From Pseudomonadota bacterium (lineage in GTDB: Bacteria; Desulfobacterota; Syntrophorhabdia; Syntrophorhabdales; Syntrophorhabdaceae), in assembly GCA_026388275.1 (NCBI GenBank), contig JAPLKB010000056.1, forward strand, positions 1 to 49,354: DNA of 49,354 nt, in the 5' to 3' direction. The notes under the pieces were generated by a model. The model ran no database searches. It was given only the letters and a program-made list of their open reading frames with translations, and was not told the DNA's origin. Of this stretch, positions 8,475-17,222 are shown in pieces (within the stretch, counting starts at the first letter, position 1; every line of letters starts with the position of its first letter). Made by a program: the position numbers and the translations under genes.

Positions 8475-8632
8475 TATTAACCTCCATTTTGGTTTATTGC
8501 TGTTATGCTATCAGATAGGTTTTTGTTGTGTCAATGACAAAAGGTGTTATCCAGCCCGTGCACTGCATTATGCTGGCAGAAAATACACTTTCTTTAATTT
8601 GATACAGGTTAGTATTGTTTTATAATTTATTA

Positions 8633-8660
8633 TTGACAACATCGGTATTATTATCATATA
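8633..8660 (+). promoter_or_regulatory. sigma70-type promoter of tRNA-Met
   Basis: TTGACA at 8633-8638 and CATATA at 8655-8660 are separated by 16 bp. The expected start is about 8667, five bases before the mature tRNA 5' end. Confidence 0.65.
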
Positions 8661-8671
8661 GAAAAGCACAA

Positions 8672-8745
8672 GGCGGTGTAGCTCAGATGGTTAGAGCATG
8701 CGGCTCATATCCGCAGTGTCCGGGGTTCAATTCCCTGCACCGCCA
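8672..8745 (+). tRNA. tRNA with CAT anticodon, most likely elongator tRNA-Met
   Basis: Acceptor GGCGGTG (8672-8678) pairs with CACCGCC (8738-8744), discriminator A at 8745. The anticodon loop CTCATAT in the stem TGCGG/CCGCA gives CAT. The first pair is G-C, which excludes the usual initiator C1-A72 mismatch. Met versus lysidine-modified tRNA-Ile2 cannot be fully settled by eye, but the arm sequences resemble elongator Met. Unlike the other two tRNAs here, CCA is not encoded. Confidence 0.9.
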
Positions 8746-9075
8746 TTTTATTAGCTTTTTTAATCATTTTTCATGGTTCGGTCAAAATGAGATGCATGAG
8801 GCCAAACTTAAAAACAATACAGCAAGCAATTATAGTTATAAAATAAATCCATAACAGAAAAAAATGAATGCTTTTTCAGATAAGATAGTATTGTAAAAGC
8901 GGTTAAAACCAGTGTCAGAATAAAGCGGATAGTATTAAGTATATTTTATAACTTCAAAAAGCCCGGCAGGAAAATGAAGAAACCGGAAAATCGGAAAGGA
9001 GATAATAATTCCATCATGAAAAACCCCAAAATTCAAATCCGTGAACAAACTGAAATATACAGTAAGGTAAAAATC
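8746..9075. other. 330-bp gene-free AT-rich interval
   Basis: Between tRNA-Met and the secreted TPR gene I see no gene, no clear terminator hairpin and no tRNA. GATAGTATT occurs twice (about 8884 and 8928) without further structure. The open frame can be extended back to 8974, but that stretch lacks a convincing start. Confidence 0.35.
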
Positions 9076-9639
9076 ATGAAAAAAGAAAAATTTGTAATGG
9101 CTTTTTTTCTTATATTGTTCTTTGCTCTCACAATAATTTTTCCAAATCTATCATATGGAGCTGAAAAGAAAATTAAAAAACAGCCTGTTCAAAAAGAAGC
9201 TGCGGTAATTACAGGGTCAACTGTTCAGGCATCTTTTGCAAAAGCAGAAGAACTGCTTAAAAAGGGCGACAGCGAAAACTCTTTCAGAATATTTATCAAG
9301 GTATATGATTACACAAAAGAAGCACTTGAAACTATGAACTTTGTTCAAAAACAGTATGAGGCAATAATCAAAGACCCTGCAATAGATCAGAATGAAAAAG
9401 AAGATATCTTTATAAAATTAAACAGGATGAAACAGCTTACACCTAAATATTCCAGTATAAAAACCGCAACTGCATATAATATGGGATATATATATACAAA
9501 AAAGGGTGATTTGGATAAAGCAAGAAAATATTTATCCGAAGTACTTGAAACAACACCTTTTTCAACAAAACAAAGCTCGTTGTGGATGAAATCAAAAACA
9601 TTACTTCTTGAGGTTTACGGTTTAGAAGGCGAATTTTAA
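9076..9639 (+). CDS. exported TPR-like helical protein
   Basis: The frame is open from 8974, but the ATG at 9076 has AAGGT 8 bases upstream and gives a normal signal peptide (MKKEKFVMAFFLILFFALTI, cleavage near YGA/EKK), 187 residues in all. The mature part is helical, with TPR-like pairs: SFAKAEELLKKGDSENSFRIF and YNMGYIYTKKGDLDKARKYL. It is likely periplasmic and may bind a partner. The next gene begins at the base after its stop, so the two are one unit. Confidence 0.7.
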   Translation: MKKEKFVMAFFLILFFALTIIFPNLSYGAEKKIKKQPVQKEAAVITGSTVQASFAKAEELLKKGDSENSFRIFIKVYDYTKEALETMNFVQKQYEAIIKDPAIDQNEKEDIFIKLNRMKQLTPKYSSIKTATAYNMGYIYTKKGDLDKARKYLSEVLETTPFSTKQSSLWMKSKTLLLEVYGLEGEF

Positions 9640-10527
9640 TTGGACAGTGCAGATAAAATTGCAGGCTATATTACAAATTCCTTAGAAATAGCACATTTCA
9701 TCAGAAACATATATATAGAAAACACAAATTCTCCCTGGGATGAAAAAGCCTTAATCAAAAGAAAGAAGGATTATCTCGACGTTAAAATAACGGTATGGGA
9801 AGACGACCGGTTTCTATACGGAAGGATATACAGGCTATTTCTTTATGTATATGACGTACTAAATCCGAATTTTCAATACAAACCCCTTATTGCACCCGAC
9901 GAAAATGAAGAACCGAAGATGAAGGATAGACATAATCAGATTTGGAGTATTTATGTTGACAGCCGTGTAGAAAGAAGGGGCATTGAAACGTTTTATGATA
10001 AATTTTTACGAAGAAATGTCTTCATTGATACTGAAAGAGAGCTTACATGGAAAGAAGCTGCTGAGGTTTTTCAGAAACTGTGGGAAAAAGATGTATATAC
10101 CTACCCCCAAATAACCGATTATACGTACAATTTTGATAAATTAATGGATATAAGCATTTCAGAGACGTCGGATTTGCTTGAAAATGAAATAAACAAGTCT
10201 TTACTTGAACCAAATGTACAAAAACATATAGACAAACTCCCTTCAGCAACATTCAGGAATTTAACTAAGGAACTTTTGAACTTTACTGCTTATAATTGCA
10301 AAGACATATTCATAGAATCATCATATTTTGGAATATCAATTTCTTATCAGAAAAAGGTTGTTATTGAGATAATACCTACAACGGAAAATATCCTGTTTCT
10401 AACACTCTTCAATACCGCATCAAATGCCTACGAAACCAACACAGTTACCGAAGGTTCAAACATAACAGAACTCCAGGAACATATTAAAGAAATGTACAAC
10501 AAGATATCCATGCATTCGCACTTTTGA
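9640..10527 (+). CDS. uncharacterised protein coupled to the exported TPR protein
   Basis: The 295-residue frame begins with TTG directly after the preceding TAA, so its translation is probably by re-initiation. It has no signal peptide or membrane helix. The sequence is rich in aromatic and charged residues (for example LYVYDVLNPNFQY, WSIYVDSRVERRG, YTYPQITDYTYNFDKL), with a C-terminal alpha/beta part (VVIEIIPTTENILFLTLFN). I do not recognise a family and no catalytic motif stands out. It converges with the thymidylate-synthase-like gene, whose end is 8 bp away. Confidence 0.6.
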   Translation: MDSADKIAGYITNSLEIAHFIRNIYIENTNSPWDEKALIKRKKDYLDVKITVWEDDRFLYGRIYRLFLYVYDVLNPNFQYKPLIAPDENEEPKMKDRHNQIWSIYVDSRVERRGIETFYDKFLRRNVFIDTERELTWKEAAEVFQKLWEKDVYTYPQITDYTYNFDKLMDISISETSDLLENEINKSLLEPNVQKHIDKLPSATFRNLTKELLNFTAYNCKDIFIESSYFGISISYQKKVVIEIIPTTENILFLTLFNTASNAYETNTVTEGSNITELQEHIKEMYNKISMHSHF

Positions 10528-10535
10528 ACATTGAT

Positions 10536-11237
10536 TCACCTTCTCAGTCTCTTCAATGCAAGCTCAAAGGTATATTCATACAAGTGCAAGCCCTTGCTGA
10601 TCGCTGTGATTGTGCCGTCTTCAACACCGATCTCCTGGCACATATACTCTTTTAAAAGTTGAATAGCAGCAAGGTTTGACGGAAAACCAGCCCATAGATC
10701 CCAGCTGCGGAAATACAGAACAAAATGCAACTTGCCTTCCATCAGGCGTGTATCGATCAGGCGTAGACAAGGCGGATCTTCAAGCATAATATCCTGCGGC
10801 ATACCGACTTCCATAATAGCCTGATTTGTACCATACTTTCCCTTTTTGTATATATCAATGACTTCCATAACAGGGTTTACTCCAAGAGAATATTCTTTCC
10901 CTTCAACATACACTTTCGGGTTCGTAAGTCTTTCTCCATATGTGTATAATTCGTTATCTGCTTTTTTGTCAGTCATAAGATATTGGAGGTATTCTTCAAC
11001 ATATTCCATGCTTGAAGGTGCCGGTATTCCAAGCTCCGATGGTATATCAGGGATTAAAGGTCTTGTCCCCGGATACTTTATATGAACCATAACAATATCA
11101 AACTCCCTTCTTTTTTGTCCCTCAAAGGAGCCTCTGTCTATTTTATATTCATGTATGCCATCTGTTTCAAAAATTTTGTAGACACATTGAAACCATGCAT
11201 CCGGCAGATCTCTTGCCTCAATATAAACAGGCCTCAT
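10536..11237 (-). CDS. thymidylate-synthase-like protein (short, archaeal-type)
   Basis: The ATG at 11235-11237 has GGAGG at ideal distance, giving 233 residues; a frame extension to 11267 lacks this. The C-terminal half carries thymidylate synthase blocks: PPCLRLID with the nucleophile Cys (residue 157), LYFRSWDLWAGFPSNLAA (the R-S-x-D-x-x-x-G-x-P-x-N dUMP/pyrimidine-binding loop) and GLHLYEY in the place of DxHIYxNH. The usual His after the catalytic Cys is Leu. The length and the PPCLRLID form recall the short ThyA of methanogens. It may methylate dUMP or be a hydroxymethylase-type relative, and substrate is not settled by sequence. It is monocistronic and divergent from the MBL gene. Confidence 0.75.
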   Translation of the reverse strand: MRPVYIEARDLPDAWFQCVYKIFETDGIHEYKIDRGSFEGQKRREFDIVMVHIKYPGTRPLIPDIPSELGIPAPSSMEYVEEYLQYLMTDKKADNELYTYGERLTNPKVYVEGKEYSLGVNPVMEVIDIYKKGKYGTNQAIMEVGMPQDIMLEDPPCLRLIDTRLMEGKLHFVLYFRSWDLWAGFPSNLAAIQLLKEYMCQEIGVEDGTITAISKGLHLYEYTFELALKRLRR

Positions 11238-11366
11238 CTTTCCTCCATTGTATAAATTAGAATTCAATATTCAAAATAAAATTAAATGCATATGATTTGA
11301 TTCTATCAAATAAATTGAAAAACAGCACTAAAAAGTATTATTATAAACCACATTAAGGAGGACTTT

Positions 11367-12011
11367 ATGTTTGTAAAACAGATTCAGGTCGGCCAGATGG
11401 CTGTTTTTGCATATATTGTAGGATGTAAAATCACGAAAGAGGCGCTTATCATTGACCCTGCTGCCGAAGAAGACAGACTTTTTGAAGAAGCAGTGAATAA
11501 GGGTTACCAGATAAAATACATTGTAAACACACATTCCCATATTGACCATATTATGGGGAACAAACGCATGAAAGATCTGACAAATTCAAAAATCATCATC
11601 CATGAAAAAGAATCGCACAGCCTGACAAACCAGTCGCCCCAAATGATGAGCATGTTCAATGCGGAACCATCACCGCCGGCAGATATCACTGTCAAGGATG
11701 GCGACTACATAACAATCGGCGAGACTTCCCTCCAGGTTATTCATACACCTGGACATTCTCCCGGCAGCATATCTCTATACCATAAAGGCATCGTGTTCAC
11801 CGGAGACACTCTCTTTGTCGAAGGCGTCGGCAGGACAGACCTTGGGGGCAGCTCATGGCAGGACCTCGTTTCATCGGTTCATAACAAGCTTTTTACTCTT
11901 CCTGATGAGACAGTAGTTGCACCAGGCCATAATTACGGTGATTCGCCAAAGAGTACAATAGGCAGAGAAAAGCTGCATAATCCCTATGTCGGGCAGAGGT
12001 CCGGATATTAA
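11367..12011 (+). CDS. metallo-beta-lactamase-fold hydrolase, glyoxalase II-like
   Basis: The 214-residue cytoplasmic protein has the full dinuclear metal set: HSHIDH (H56, H58, D60, H61), HTPGHSPGS (H130), FTGDTLF (D147) and APGHNYG (H188). GRTDLGG is typical of the small glyoxalase II/YcbL group, which hydrolyse thioesters or similar compounds. The exact substrate is unknown. AAGGAGG sits just before the ATG at 11367. The downstream patatin gene overlaps it by 26 bp. Confidence 0.88.
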   Translation: MFVKQIQVGQMAVFAYIVGCKITKEALIIDPAAEEDRLFEEAVNKGYQIKYIVNTHSHIDHIMGNKRMKDLTNSKIIIHEKESHSLTNQSPQMMSMFNAEPSPPADITVKDGDYITIGETSLQVIHTPGHSPGSISLYHKGIVFTGDTLFVEGVGRTDLGGSSWQDLVSSVHNKLFTLPDETVVAPGHNYGDSPKSTIGREKLHNPYVGQRSGY

Positions 12012-12882
12012 CAAATCCTTAATAACTCAATCAATTATTTTAATAATTGCAGTAATTTTATGTTCATGCGCAACTACGCCCCCTGCGTTTAAAAGCACCG
12101 AACCAAAAATAGCTCTCGTACTCGGAGGGGGTTCAGCAAAAGGATTTGCCCATGTTGGCGTAATAAGGATCCTTGAACAGGAAAAAATACCTATCCATAT
12201 GATAATAGGAACAAGTGCCGGGAGTTTGATAGGCGGTATGTATGCCGCAAACCCGGACAGTTTCCAGCTTGAATGGACAGCTTTTAAAATTGATAAGAAC
12301 GACATCCTCGATTTTTCAATAATATATTCGAAGCTTGGCCCGGTCCAGGGAGTAAAACTCGAATCCTTCATAGAACAAACAGTAAAAGTTAAAAAAGTTG
12401 AGGATACAAAAATACCCTTTTACCCGATTGCGACAGACCTTAATACAGGAGAAACCATAATTCTCGAAAAAGGCTCTCTTGCAAAAGCAATCAGGGCTTC
12501 GTCATCCATACCCGGAATTTTTGCTCCTGTAACATTCGGGAACAGAATGCTTGTGGACGGAGGAGTATCAAATAACCTTGCATGCGACATTGCAAAGAGA
12601 GATAAGGGAGCGGATATCGTAATTGCAGTAAACCTGCTAAAAGATATCAAAGACTATGATATCGGCTCGGTAGTTGATATTATTGCTCAATCCATAAACA
12701 TCATGATGCATGAGAACAACAAAACAAAGTTGAACTACGCAGACATTCTAATAGAACCTGAAACTAAAGGAGTTTCAATATTTGATTTCACGCAAAAAAA
12801 GAGGCTTATGGAGGAAGGGATGAGGGCAACCAAAGCAGCTGTACCAAAGATCAGAGAGATGATCTTAAAATATCAGCGATAG
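11986..12882 (+). CDS. patatin-like phospholipase, probable lipoprotein
   Basis: RssA/patatin family serine hydrolase of 298 residues. Oxyanion loop GGGSAKG (47-53), nucleophile elbow GTSAG with S77, and the catalytic dyad aspartate D191 in DGGVSNN are all present, so it should hydrolyse acyl esters. The N-terminal hydrophobic segment ends LCSC with C28, a near-canonical lipobox (Cys at -2 is unusual), suggesting membrane anchoring facing the periplasm. It overlaps the MBL gene by 26 bp, implying coupled expression. Confidence 0.9.
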   Translation: MSGRGPDINKSLITQSIILIIAVILCSCATTPPAFKSTEPKIALVLGGGSAKGFAHVGVIRILEQEKIPIHMIIGTSAGSLIGGMYAANPDSFQLEWTAFKIDKNDILDFSIIYSKLGPVQGVKLESFIEQTVKVKKVEDTKIPFYPIATDLNTGETIILEKGSLAKAIRASSSIPGIFAPVTFGNRMLVDGGVSNNLACDIAKRDKGADIVIAVNLLKDIKDYDIGSVVDIIAQSINIMMHENNKTKLNYADILIEPETKGVSIFDFTQKKRLMEEGMRATKAAVPKIREMILKYQR

Positions 12883-12883
12883 G

Positions 12884-13663
12884 TTGCAGCATACTCATCA
12901 CATTATCTTAACTATGACATTTATCCTGAAAAAGATCATAACATATGCCATTGTTCCGCCCGGTTGCTTCATCGTTTTATTGCTTATATTCGCAGTTTTT
13001 TTGAAAAAGCGATCACGAATATGTTCAATATTGCTTGCTGCCTTACTTTATTTCGGCAGCACAGAACCTGCTAAAGACCTGCTTATGATACCGTTAGAGG
13101 ATGCATACAAACCTCCTGCATTAACCGAAGTTAAAGAAGGCAATGCATACGTAGTGCTCGGAGGCGGGGTAATTGATTTTGCACCGGACATAGACGGAAA
13201 AGGAACTCCAAGTAGCAGTGCACTCCAAAGATTAATCTGCGCTTACAGACTTTACAGAATTGACAGAAAACCGATAATTATTTCAGGCGGCAAGGTCTTT
13301 GAAAGGCGTCCGGAAGCGGAGATAGCAAAAAGGTTGCTCTTATCTCTTGGGGTCAACGAAAAGGATATCTTCATGGAAGAAAAGAGCAAGGATACTTTTG
13401 AGAATGCAAAGTATGTAAAAGCATTATCGGAAAAACATGGCATCAAAAGAATAGTTCTTATTACAAATGCTTTTCACATGAAGAGGTCAATGCTGCTTTT
13501 TGATAAATTTTTTAAGGAGACCATACCTTGTCCTACAGGATACATCGTATCAAAGACTAAATACGATATGCTTAGCTACCTGCCGAATGCAAGTAATTTA
13601 GACTCTATTGCCGTTGCACTTAAAGAATATATGGGAATAATTTTCTACAAGACTACGCTTTAA
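12884..13663 (+). CDS. DUF218/ElyC-YdcF-type envelope protein
   Basis: The 259-residue protein has two N-terminal membrane helices (about 16-40 and 46-60) followed by a DUF218 domain: AYVVLGGGV, SSSALQRLICAYRLYR, PIIISGGK, AEIAKRLLLSLGV, KDTFENAKY and RIVLITNAFHMKRS. ElyC acts in envelope/peptidoglycan precursor metabolism and SanA in barrier function. The substrate is unknown. The frame opens at TTG 12884, one base after the patatin stop. The ATG at 12914 is an alternative and neither has a clear Shine-Dalgarno. The last 11 bp overlap epmA on the other strand. Confidence 0.8.
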   Translation: MQHTHHIILTMTFILKKIITYAIVPPGCFIVLLLIFAVFLKKRSRICSILLAALLYFGSTEPAKDLLMIPLEDAYKPPALTEVKEGNAYVVLGGGVIDFAPDIDGKGTPSSSALQRLICAYRLYRIDRKPIIISGGKVFERRPEAEIAKRLLLSLGVNEKDIFMEEKSKDTFENAKYVKALSEKHGIKRIVLITNAFHMKRSMLLFDKFFKETIPCPTGYIVSKTKYDMLSYLPNASNLDSIAVALKEYMGIIFYKTTL

Positions 13664-14615
13664 ATCTTTGGATCATAACATCGTCTATTTTCTCTTTATC
13701 AAGAAGCACCATCAAAAGTCTGTCTACACCTATAGAAACACCGGTACAAGGTCCTTCAACCCTTGACAATGCTTTTAAAAATTCTTCATCCGATTCAAAT
13801 GTTTTTTTACCAAGTCTTTCTCGTTCTTTGTTATCGATAATAAATCTGTCCCGCTGTTCTCCAGGATTAAGGAGTTCCGTATAACCGTTTGCTATTTCAA
13901 CTCCATTTATATACAGTTCAAACCTCTCAACTTTGCTGGTATCTTTCTTTTTTGCCATAGTAGAAATAGACAAAGGCCAATTCTTAATAAAATAAGGAAA
14001 TTTCTTAATGATTTTTGGTTCAACTTCCTGAATAAAAAGTTTGAAAAATAGTCCATTCCAATCATCTTTTTCATCAATACCCGTAAAGCCTTTTGATTTC
14101 ATTGCTTGAAAAAACTGATCCCTGTTTAATTTAAAAGGATTTATGCCTGATACTTCAAGGAAAAGCTCTTCAAGTTCATAAACTTTAAAGCGTATTCTAA
14201 AACTATCTTTCCCGCCTTTATACAATCTTTCGGCAACAAACCGGATAAGCTCCTCTACTTCTTCCATTGCCTGAATATATGTTCCTTCTCTGTACCATTC
14301 AAGCATTGTAAATTCGACGCTATGGATTTCTTCAAATTCTTCAGCTCTAAATACTTTACACATCTGAAAAATCCGTTCGTGTCTGAATTGCAGAAGTTTC
14401 TTCATATGCATTTCGGGAGATGTATGGAGATAACCGAGGGCCTTTCCGTCAATATGTACTTTTAACGGGTCAATATACGGATCTGGTGGCACAGTCTTCA
14501 TAAGGTTTGGGGTCTCAACTTCAATATATTTATTTTTATAAAAATAAGTCCTTATTGTTTTTAACAAATTGTGTCTGGTTTTTAAAAGGTTGTATTGCTT
14601 CCTGTCAATCTTCAT
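13653..14615 (-). CDS. epmA: EF-P lysyl-ligase-type (EpmA/GenX) class II synthetase paralogue
   Basis: A lysyl-tRNA-synthetase-like catalytic core of 320 residues without the anticodon-binding domain, the hallmark of EpmA, which attaches (R)-beta-lysine to elongation factor P. Class II motifs are visible: YIEVETPNLMKTVPPDPYIDP (motif 1 area), FQMCKVFRAEEFEEIHSVEFTMLEWY (motif 2) and GVSIGVDRLLMVLL (motif 3). ELYINGVEIANGYTEL is typical of LysRS/EpmA. No efp or epmB is in the window. It may instead act as a stand-alone lysyl-ligase. The ATG is at 14613-14615, divergent from tRNA-Ser. Confidence 0.9.
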   Translation of the reverse strand: MKIDRKQYNLLKTRHNLLKTIRTYFYKNKYIEVETPNLMKTVPPDPYIDPLKVHIDGKALGYLHTSPEMHMKKLLQFRHERIFQMCKVFRAEEFEEIHSVEFTMLEWYREGTYIQAMEEVEELIRFVAERLYKGGKDSFRIRFKVYELEELFLEVSGINPFKLNRDQFFQAMKSKGFTGIDEKDDWNGLFFKLFIQEVEPKIIKKFPYFIKNWPLSISTMAKKKDTSKVERFELYINGVEIANGYTELLNPGEQRDRFIIDNKERERLGKKTFESDEEFLKALSRVEGPCTGVSIGVDRLLMVLLDKEKIDDVMIQRFKA

Positions 14616-14620
14616 AATGA

Positions 14621-14649
14621 TTGATTTTTATAAGACAAACAAGTATACT
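14621..14649 (+). promoter_or_regulatory. promoter of tRNA-Ser
   Basis: TTGATT at 14621-14626 and TATACT at 14644-14649 have an exact 17-bp spacer. The predicted start, about 14656, is three bases before the tRNA. Confidence 0.75.
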
Positions 14650-14658
14650 TTGTCAAAT

Positions 14659-14751
14659 GGAGAGGTGACCGAGTTGGCCGAAGGTGCTCGCCTGCTAAGC
14701 GAGTGTACGCGTTAAACCGTACCCAGGGTTCAAATCCCTGCCTCTCCGCCA
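14659..14751 (+). tRNA. tRNA-Ser (GCT)
   Basis: Acceptor GGAGAGG (14659-14665) pairs with CCTCTCC (14741-14747), discriminator G and encoded CCA (14749-14751). The loop CTGCTAA gives anticodon GCT (AGC/AGU). A long variable arm (GTACGCGTTAAACCGTAC) marks it as type II, as expected for Ser. Confidence 0.97.
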
Positions 14752-14868
14752 CTTTAATGCTATGATTTTCAACAGCGAATGGTTTTCATCGAGAAAATTC
14801 GGAAAGGTATGATAATTCACAAAACATAGAGTTATTGTAAATATCGATATTGTATTACCTTGGAATAT

Positions 14869-16995
14869 ATGAAAAATAAACTCTCCAATCTTCCAATAAC
14901 AAAAGATGTTCTGCTGAAGGTTTTTAAGCTGAAAAGAAAACCAATGGGATTCGGCGAACTCGAAAAAAGCCTTAATTCCGACAGGAAGGATAGAAAAATA
15001 TTAAAAGCCACCTTGAACAGCATGCTCAAAGAGGGCTCCATAATTAAGCTTAAAAATAAAAGATACGGTATACCGTATGAAATGAACCTCCAGACAGGGA
15101 CTCTTTTTTGTACAAGAAGCGGAAACGGGTTCCTGATGCCCGATAAGAAAAATGAAAAAGGCATGGATGACATATTCATACCCTCAAAATTTATGGAAAA
15201 TGCCTTCCATGGAGACAGGGTTATTGCAAGGATTGAACACACAACAAATGGTAAAAAAGAAGGGAAAGTCATTAAAATTACAGAAAGGCGCATCAAAAAC
15301 ATAACAGGGTTTATCAGAATAGACAAAAATATTCAAAGCATTATCCCTGATGACGAAAGGATACGGCATAATTTTATTATTTCGAAGAAACCGGCCAAAG
15401 CAACTATCTGTAATAATGACCTTGCAGCTGCCAGAATTACAAGGTTTCCGGAGGAGGGCAAAAGCCCGGAATGCAGCATAATAAAGGTTTTTAAAGGACT
15501 TAACAACATAAGTGCAATAACTCAGTTTATCAGGTATAAACACAACCTTCCGTTAAAATTTAGAAAAAATACAGATGCAGAGGCAAAACAACTTATAGGA
15601 TCTAAGCAAGACCCAAAAAGGGTTGACCTCAGAAGCCTGAAACATTTCACCATAGACGGAGAATTTGCAAAAGATTTTGACGACGCCGTATGTGTGGAGA
15701 AATCAAAAAAAGGATACACTTTATACGTATCGATAGCAGATGTTTCCTACTATGTTCTGCCGGGTACAAACCTTGATAATGAGGCCTTCGAAAGAGGAAC
15801 CAGCATATACTTTCCCAGAACTGTTATACCCATGCTGCCAAAAACTTTGTCCAATATTATATGCAGCCTGAATCCTCAGGAGGACAGGCTTGCTTTTACT
15901 GTCAGGCTTAATTATAACAACCACGGTGATTTACTTCAGAGTTCTTTTCATCAATCAATCATTAAAAGTATGATGAGGCTTACATATAATAAAGTGGAAG
16001 CCGCTTTGGTAAGCAAAGATCCAAGGGCAAGGAAAGAGGTAAAAGATGTACTGTCCGAACTGGAATGTATGAAAGAACTTGCAAAGTTATTGGCCGAAAA
16101 AAGGGAGAGAAGAGGCAGCCTCGATTTCGATTTGCCTGAATCAGAGGTTACTCTGGATATAGAAGGAGGAATTAAAAGCATTTTAAGAAGCGAAAGGCTC
16201 TTTTCTCAAAGAATTATTGAAGAATTCATGATTGCAGCAAACGAGGCTGTTGCACAATTTCTATCAGAAAACAATATTCCTGCCATCTACAGAATACACG
16301 AGCCACCTGAGCATGAGAAACTGTACGAGGTTGAAAGGCTTTTACATACACTATCAGGCAATTACAACATAAACCAGAAAAGCAGACTGAGTTTGCAGTC
16401 CATTCTTAATCAGGTTAAAGGTTCGGATTACGAATATCTTATTAACAGAGTTCTCCTGAAATCAATGAAACAGGCAAGATACGCGTCTTCCAATAAAGGG
16501 CACTTCGGCCTTGCATCTGATTGCTACCTCCATTTTACATCGCCGATCAGAAGGTATCCTGATCTTATATGCCACAGATCCCTGAAAAATGCTATAAACG
16601 GGGGCCCGGCCATTTATAGCCAACAAGAACTTGACAATATGGCAGGACACTTATCTGAAAGAGAAAGGCTTGCAATGGAATCGGAGCGAGAAGGTACAGA
16701 CAGGATAAGGATTTTATTCATGAAGGATAAAATAGGCGCAGCATATGACGGCATAATCTCTCATATTACTTCCTTTGGTTTCTTCGTTGAGCTCTTTGAT
16801 TTATTTGTCGAAGGATTGGTGCTTCTCACTGATCTCTATGATGACTATTATCTGTTTCAAGAAGAAAAGTTTCGGCTCATTGGCAGAAGGACTAAAAAGA
16901 TTTACCGCATAGGCGATAAAGTACAGGTAAAAGTGATACTTGCCAATGTAGAAAAAAAACAGTTACACTTTAAACTTATACAAAAACGTACTTAA
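14869..16995 (+). CDS. rnr: ribonuclease R
   Basis: RNase II/R-family 3'-5' exoribonuclease of about 708 residues, able to degrade structured RNA. Domains in order: N-terminal winged helix (about 5-70, with RKPMGFGELEKSLNSDRKD), two OB/cold-shock domains (about 75-230, ending before FTIDGEF), RNB catalytic domain (about 245-565, with active-site aspartates in FTIDGEFAKDFDDAV and the HFTSPIRRYPDL block), and a C-terminal S1 domain (about 625-705, GIISHITSFGFFVEL). The ATG at 14869 follows TTGGA, and a TTG at 14860 is an in-frame alternative. It follows tRNA-Ser by 117 bp. Confidence 0.95.
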   Translation: MKNKLSNLPITKDVLLKVFKLKRKPMGFGELEKSLNSDRKDRKILKATLNSMLKEGSIIKLKNKRYGIPYEMNLQTGTLFCTRSGNGFLMPDKKNEKGMDDIFIPSKFMENAFHGDRVIARIEHTTNGKKEGKVIKITERRIKNITGFIRIDKNIQSIIPDDERIRHNFIISKKPAKATICNNDLAAARITRFPEEGKSPECSIIKVFKGLNNISAITQFIRYKHNLPLKFRKNTDAEAKQLIGSKQDPKRVDLRSLKHFTIDGEFAKDFDDAVCVEKSKKGYTLYVSIADVSYYVLPGTNLDNEAFERGTSIYFPRTVIPMLPKTLSNIICSLNPQEDRLAFTVRLNYNNHGDLLQSSFHQSIIKSMMRLTYNKVEAALVSKDPRARKEVKDVLSELECMKELAKLLAEKRERRGSLDFDLPESEVTLDIEGGIKSILRSERLFSQRIIEEFMIAANEAVAQFLSENNIPAIYRIHEPPEHEKLYEVERLLHTLSGNYNINQKSRLSLQSILNQVKGSDYEYLINRVLLKSMKQARYASSNKGHFGLASDCYLHFTSPIRRYPDLICHRSLKNAINGGPAIYSQQELDNMAGHLSERERLAMESEREGTDRIRILFMKDKIGAAYDGIISHITSFGFFVELFDLFVEGLVLLTDLYDDYYLFQEEKFRLIGRRTKKIYRIGDKVQVKVILANVEKKQLHFKLIQKRT

Positions 16996-17082
16996 TAGAA
17001 GGTCTCCAAAGGAAACCATTCAAGGGGTTGGAAGTGTTCAAACCTCTTAAACCTTTTTTAAACTCTTTAAACTATTAGTTTT

Positions 17083-17212
17083 GGAGGGGGCGACGTGAGC
17101 CAGATGTACATAAACGTCAGTGAGATAAATAGCTCACACGGTGAGCGAGAAGGCGCCCCTCCAACGGCTTTGCCGGTGGAGGGGCGACCGGGTACCCGCT
17201 TGCGGGTGTCCC
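17083..17212. repeat. cluster of GC-rich hairpins (REP-like element)
   Basis: Between rnr and lptF lies a GC-rich patch in AT-rich surroundings. GGAGGGGGCG (17083-17092) can pair with GGCGCCCCTCC (17152-17162). GTGAGC (17095-17100), GCTCAC (17132-17137) and GTGAGC (17141-17146) offer two mutually exclusive stems. CCCCTCCA (17156-17163) pairs with TGGAGGGG (17177-17184) around CGGCtttGCCG. GGG-ACCCGC (17190-17199) pairs with GCGGGT-CCC (17202-17212). No U-run follows, so it is not a standard terminator. It resembles an extragenic palindromic repeat. Confidence 0.6.
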
Positions 17213-17222
17213 AGTAATTGAC

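Noticed and set aside
17190-17212. Rho-independent terminator of rnr
   Set aside because: The hairpin is strong, but no T-run follows on either strand, so it is listed as part of a hairpin repeat.
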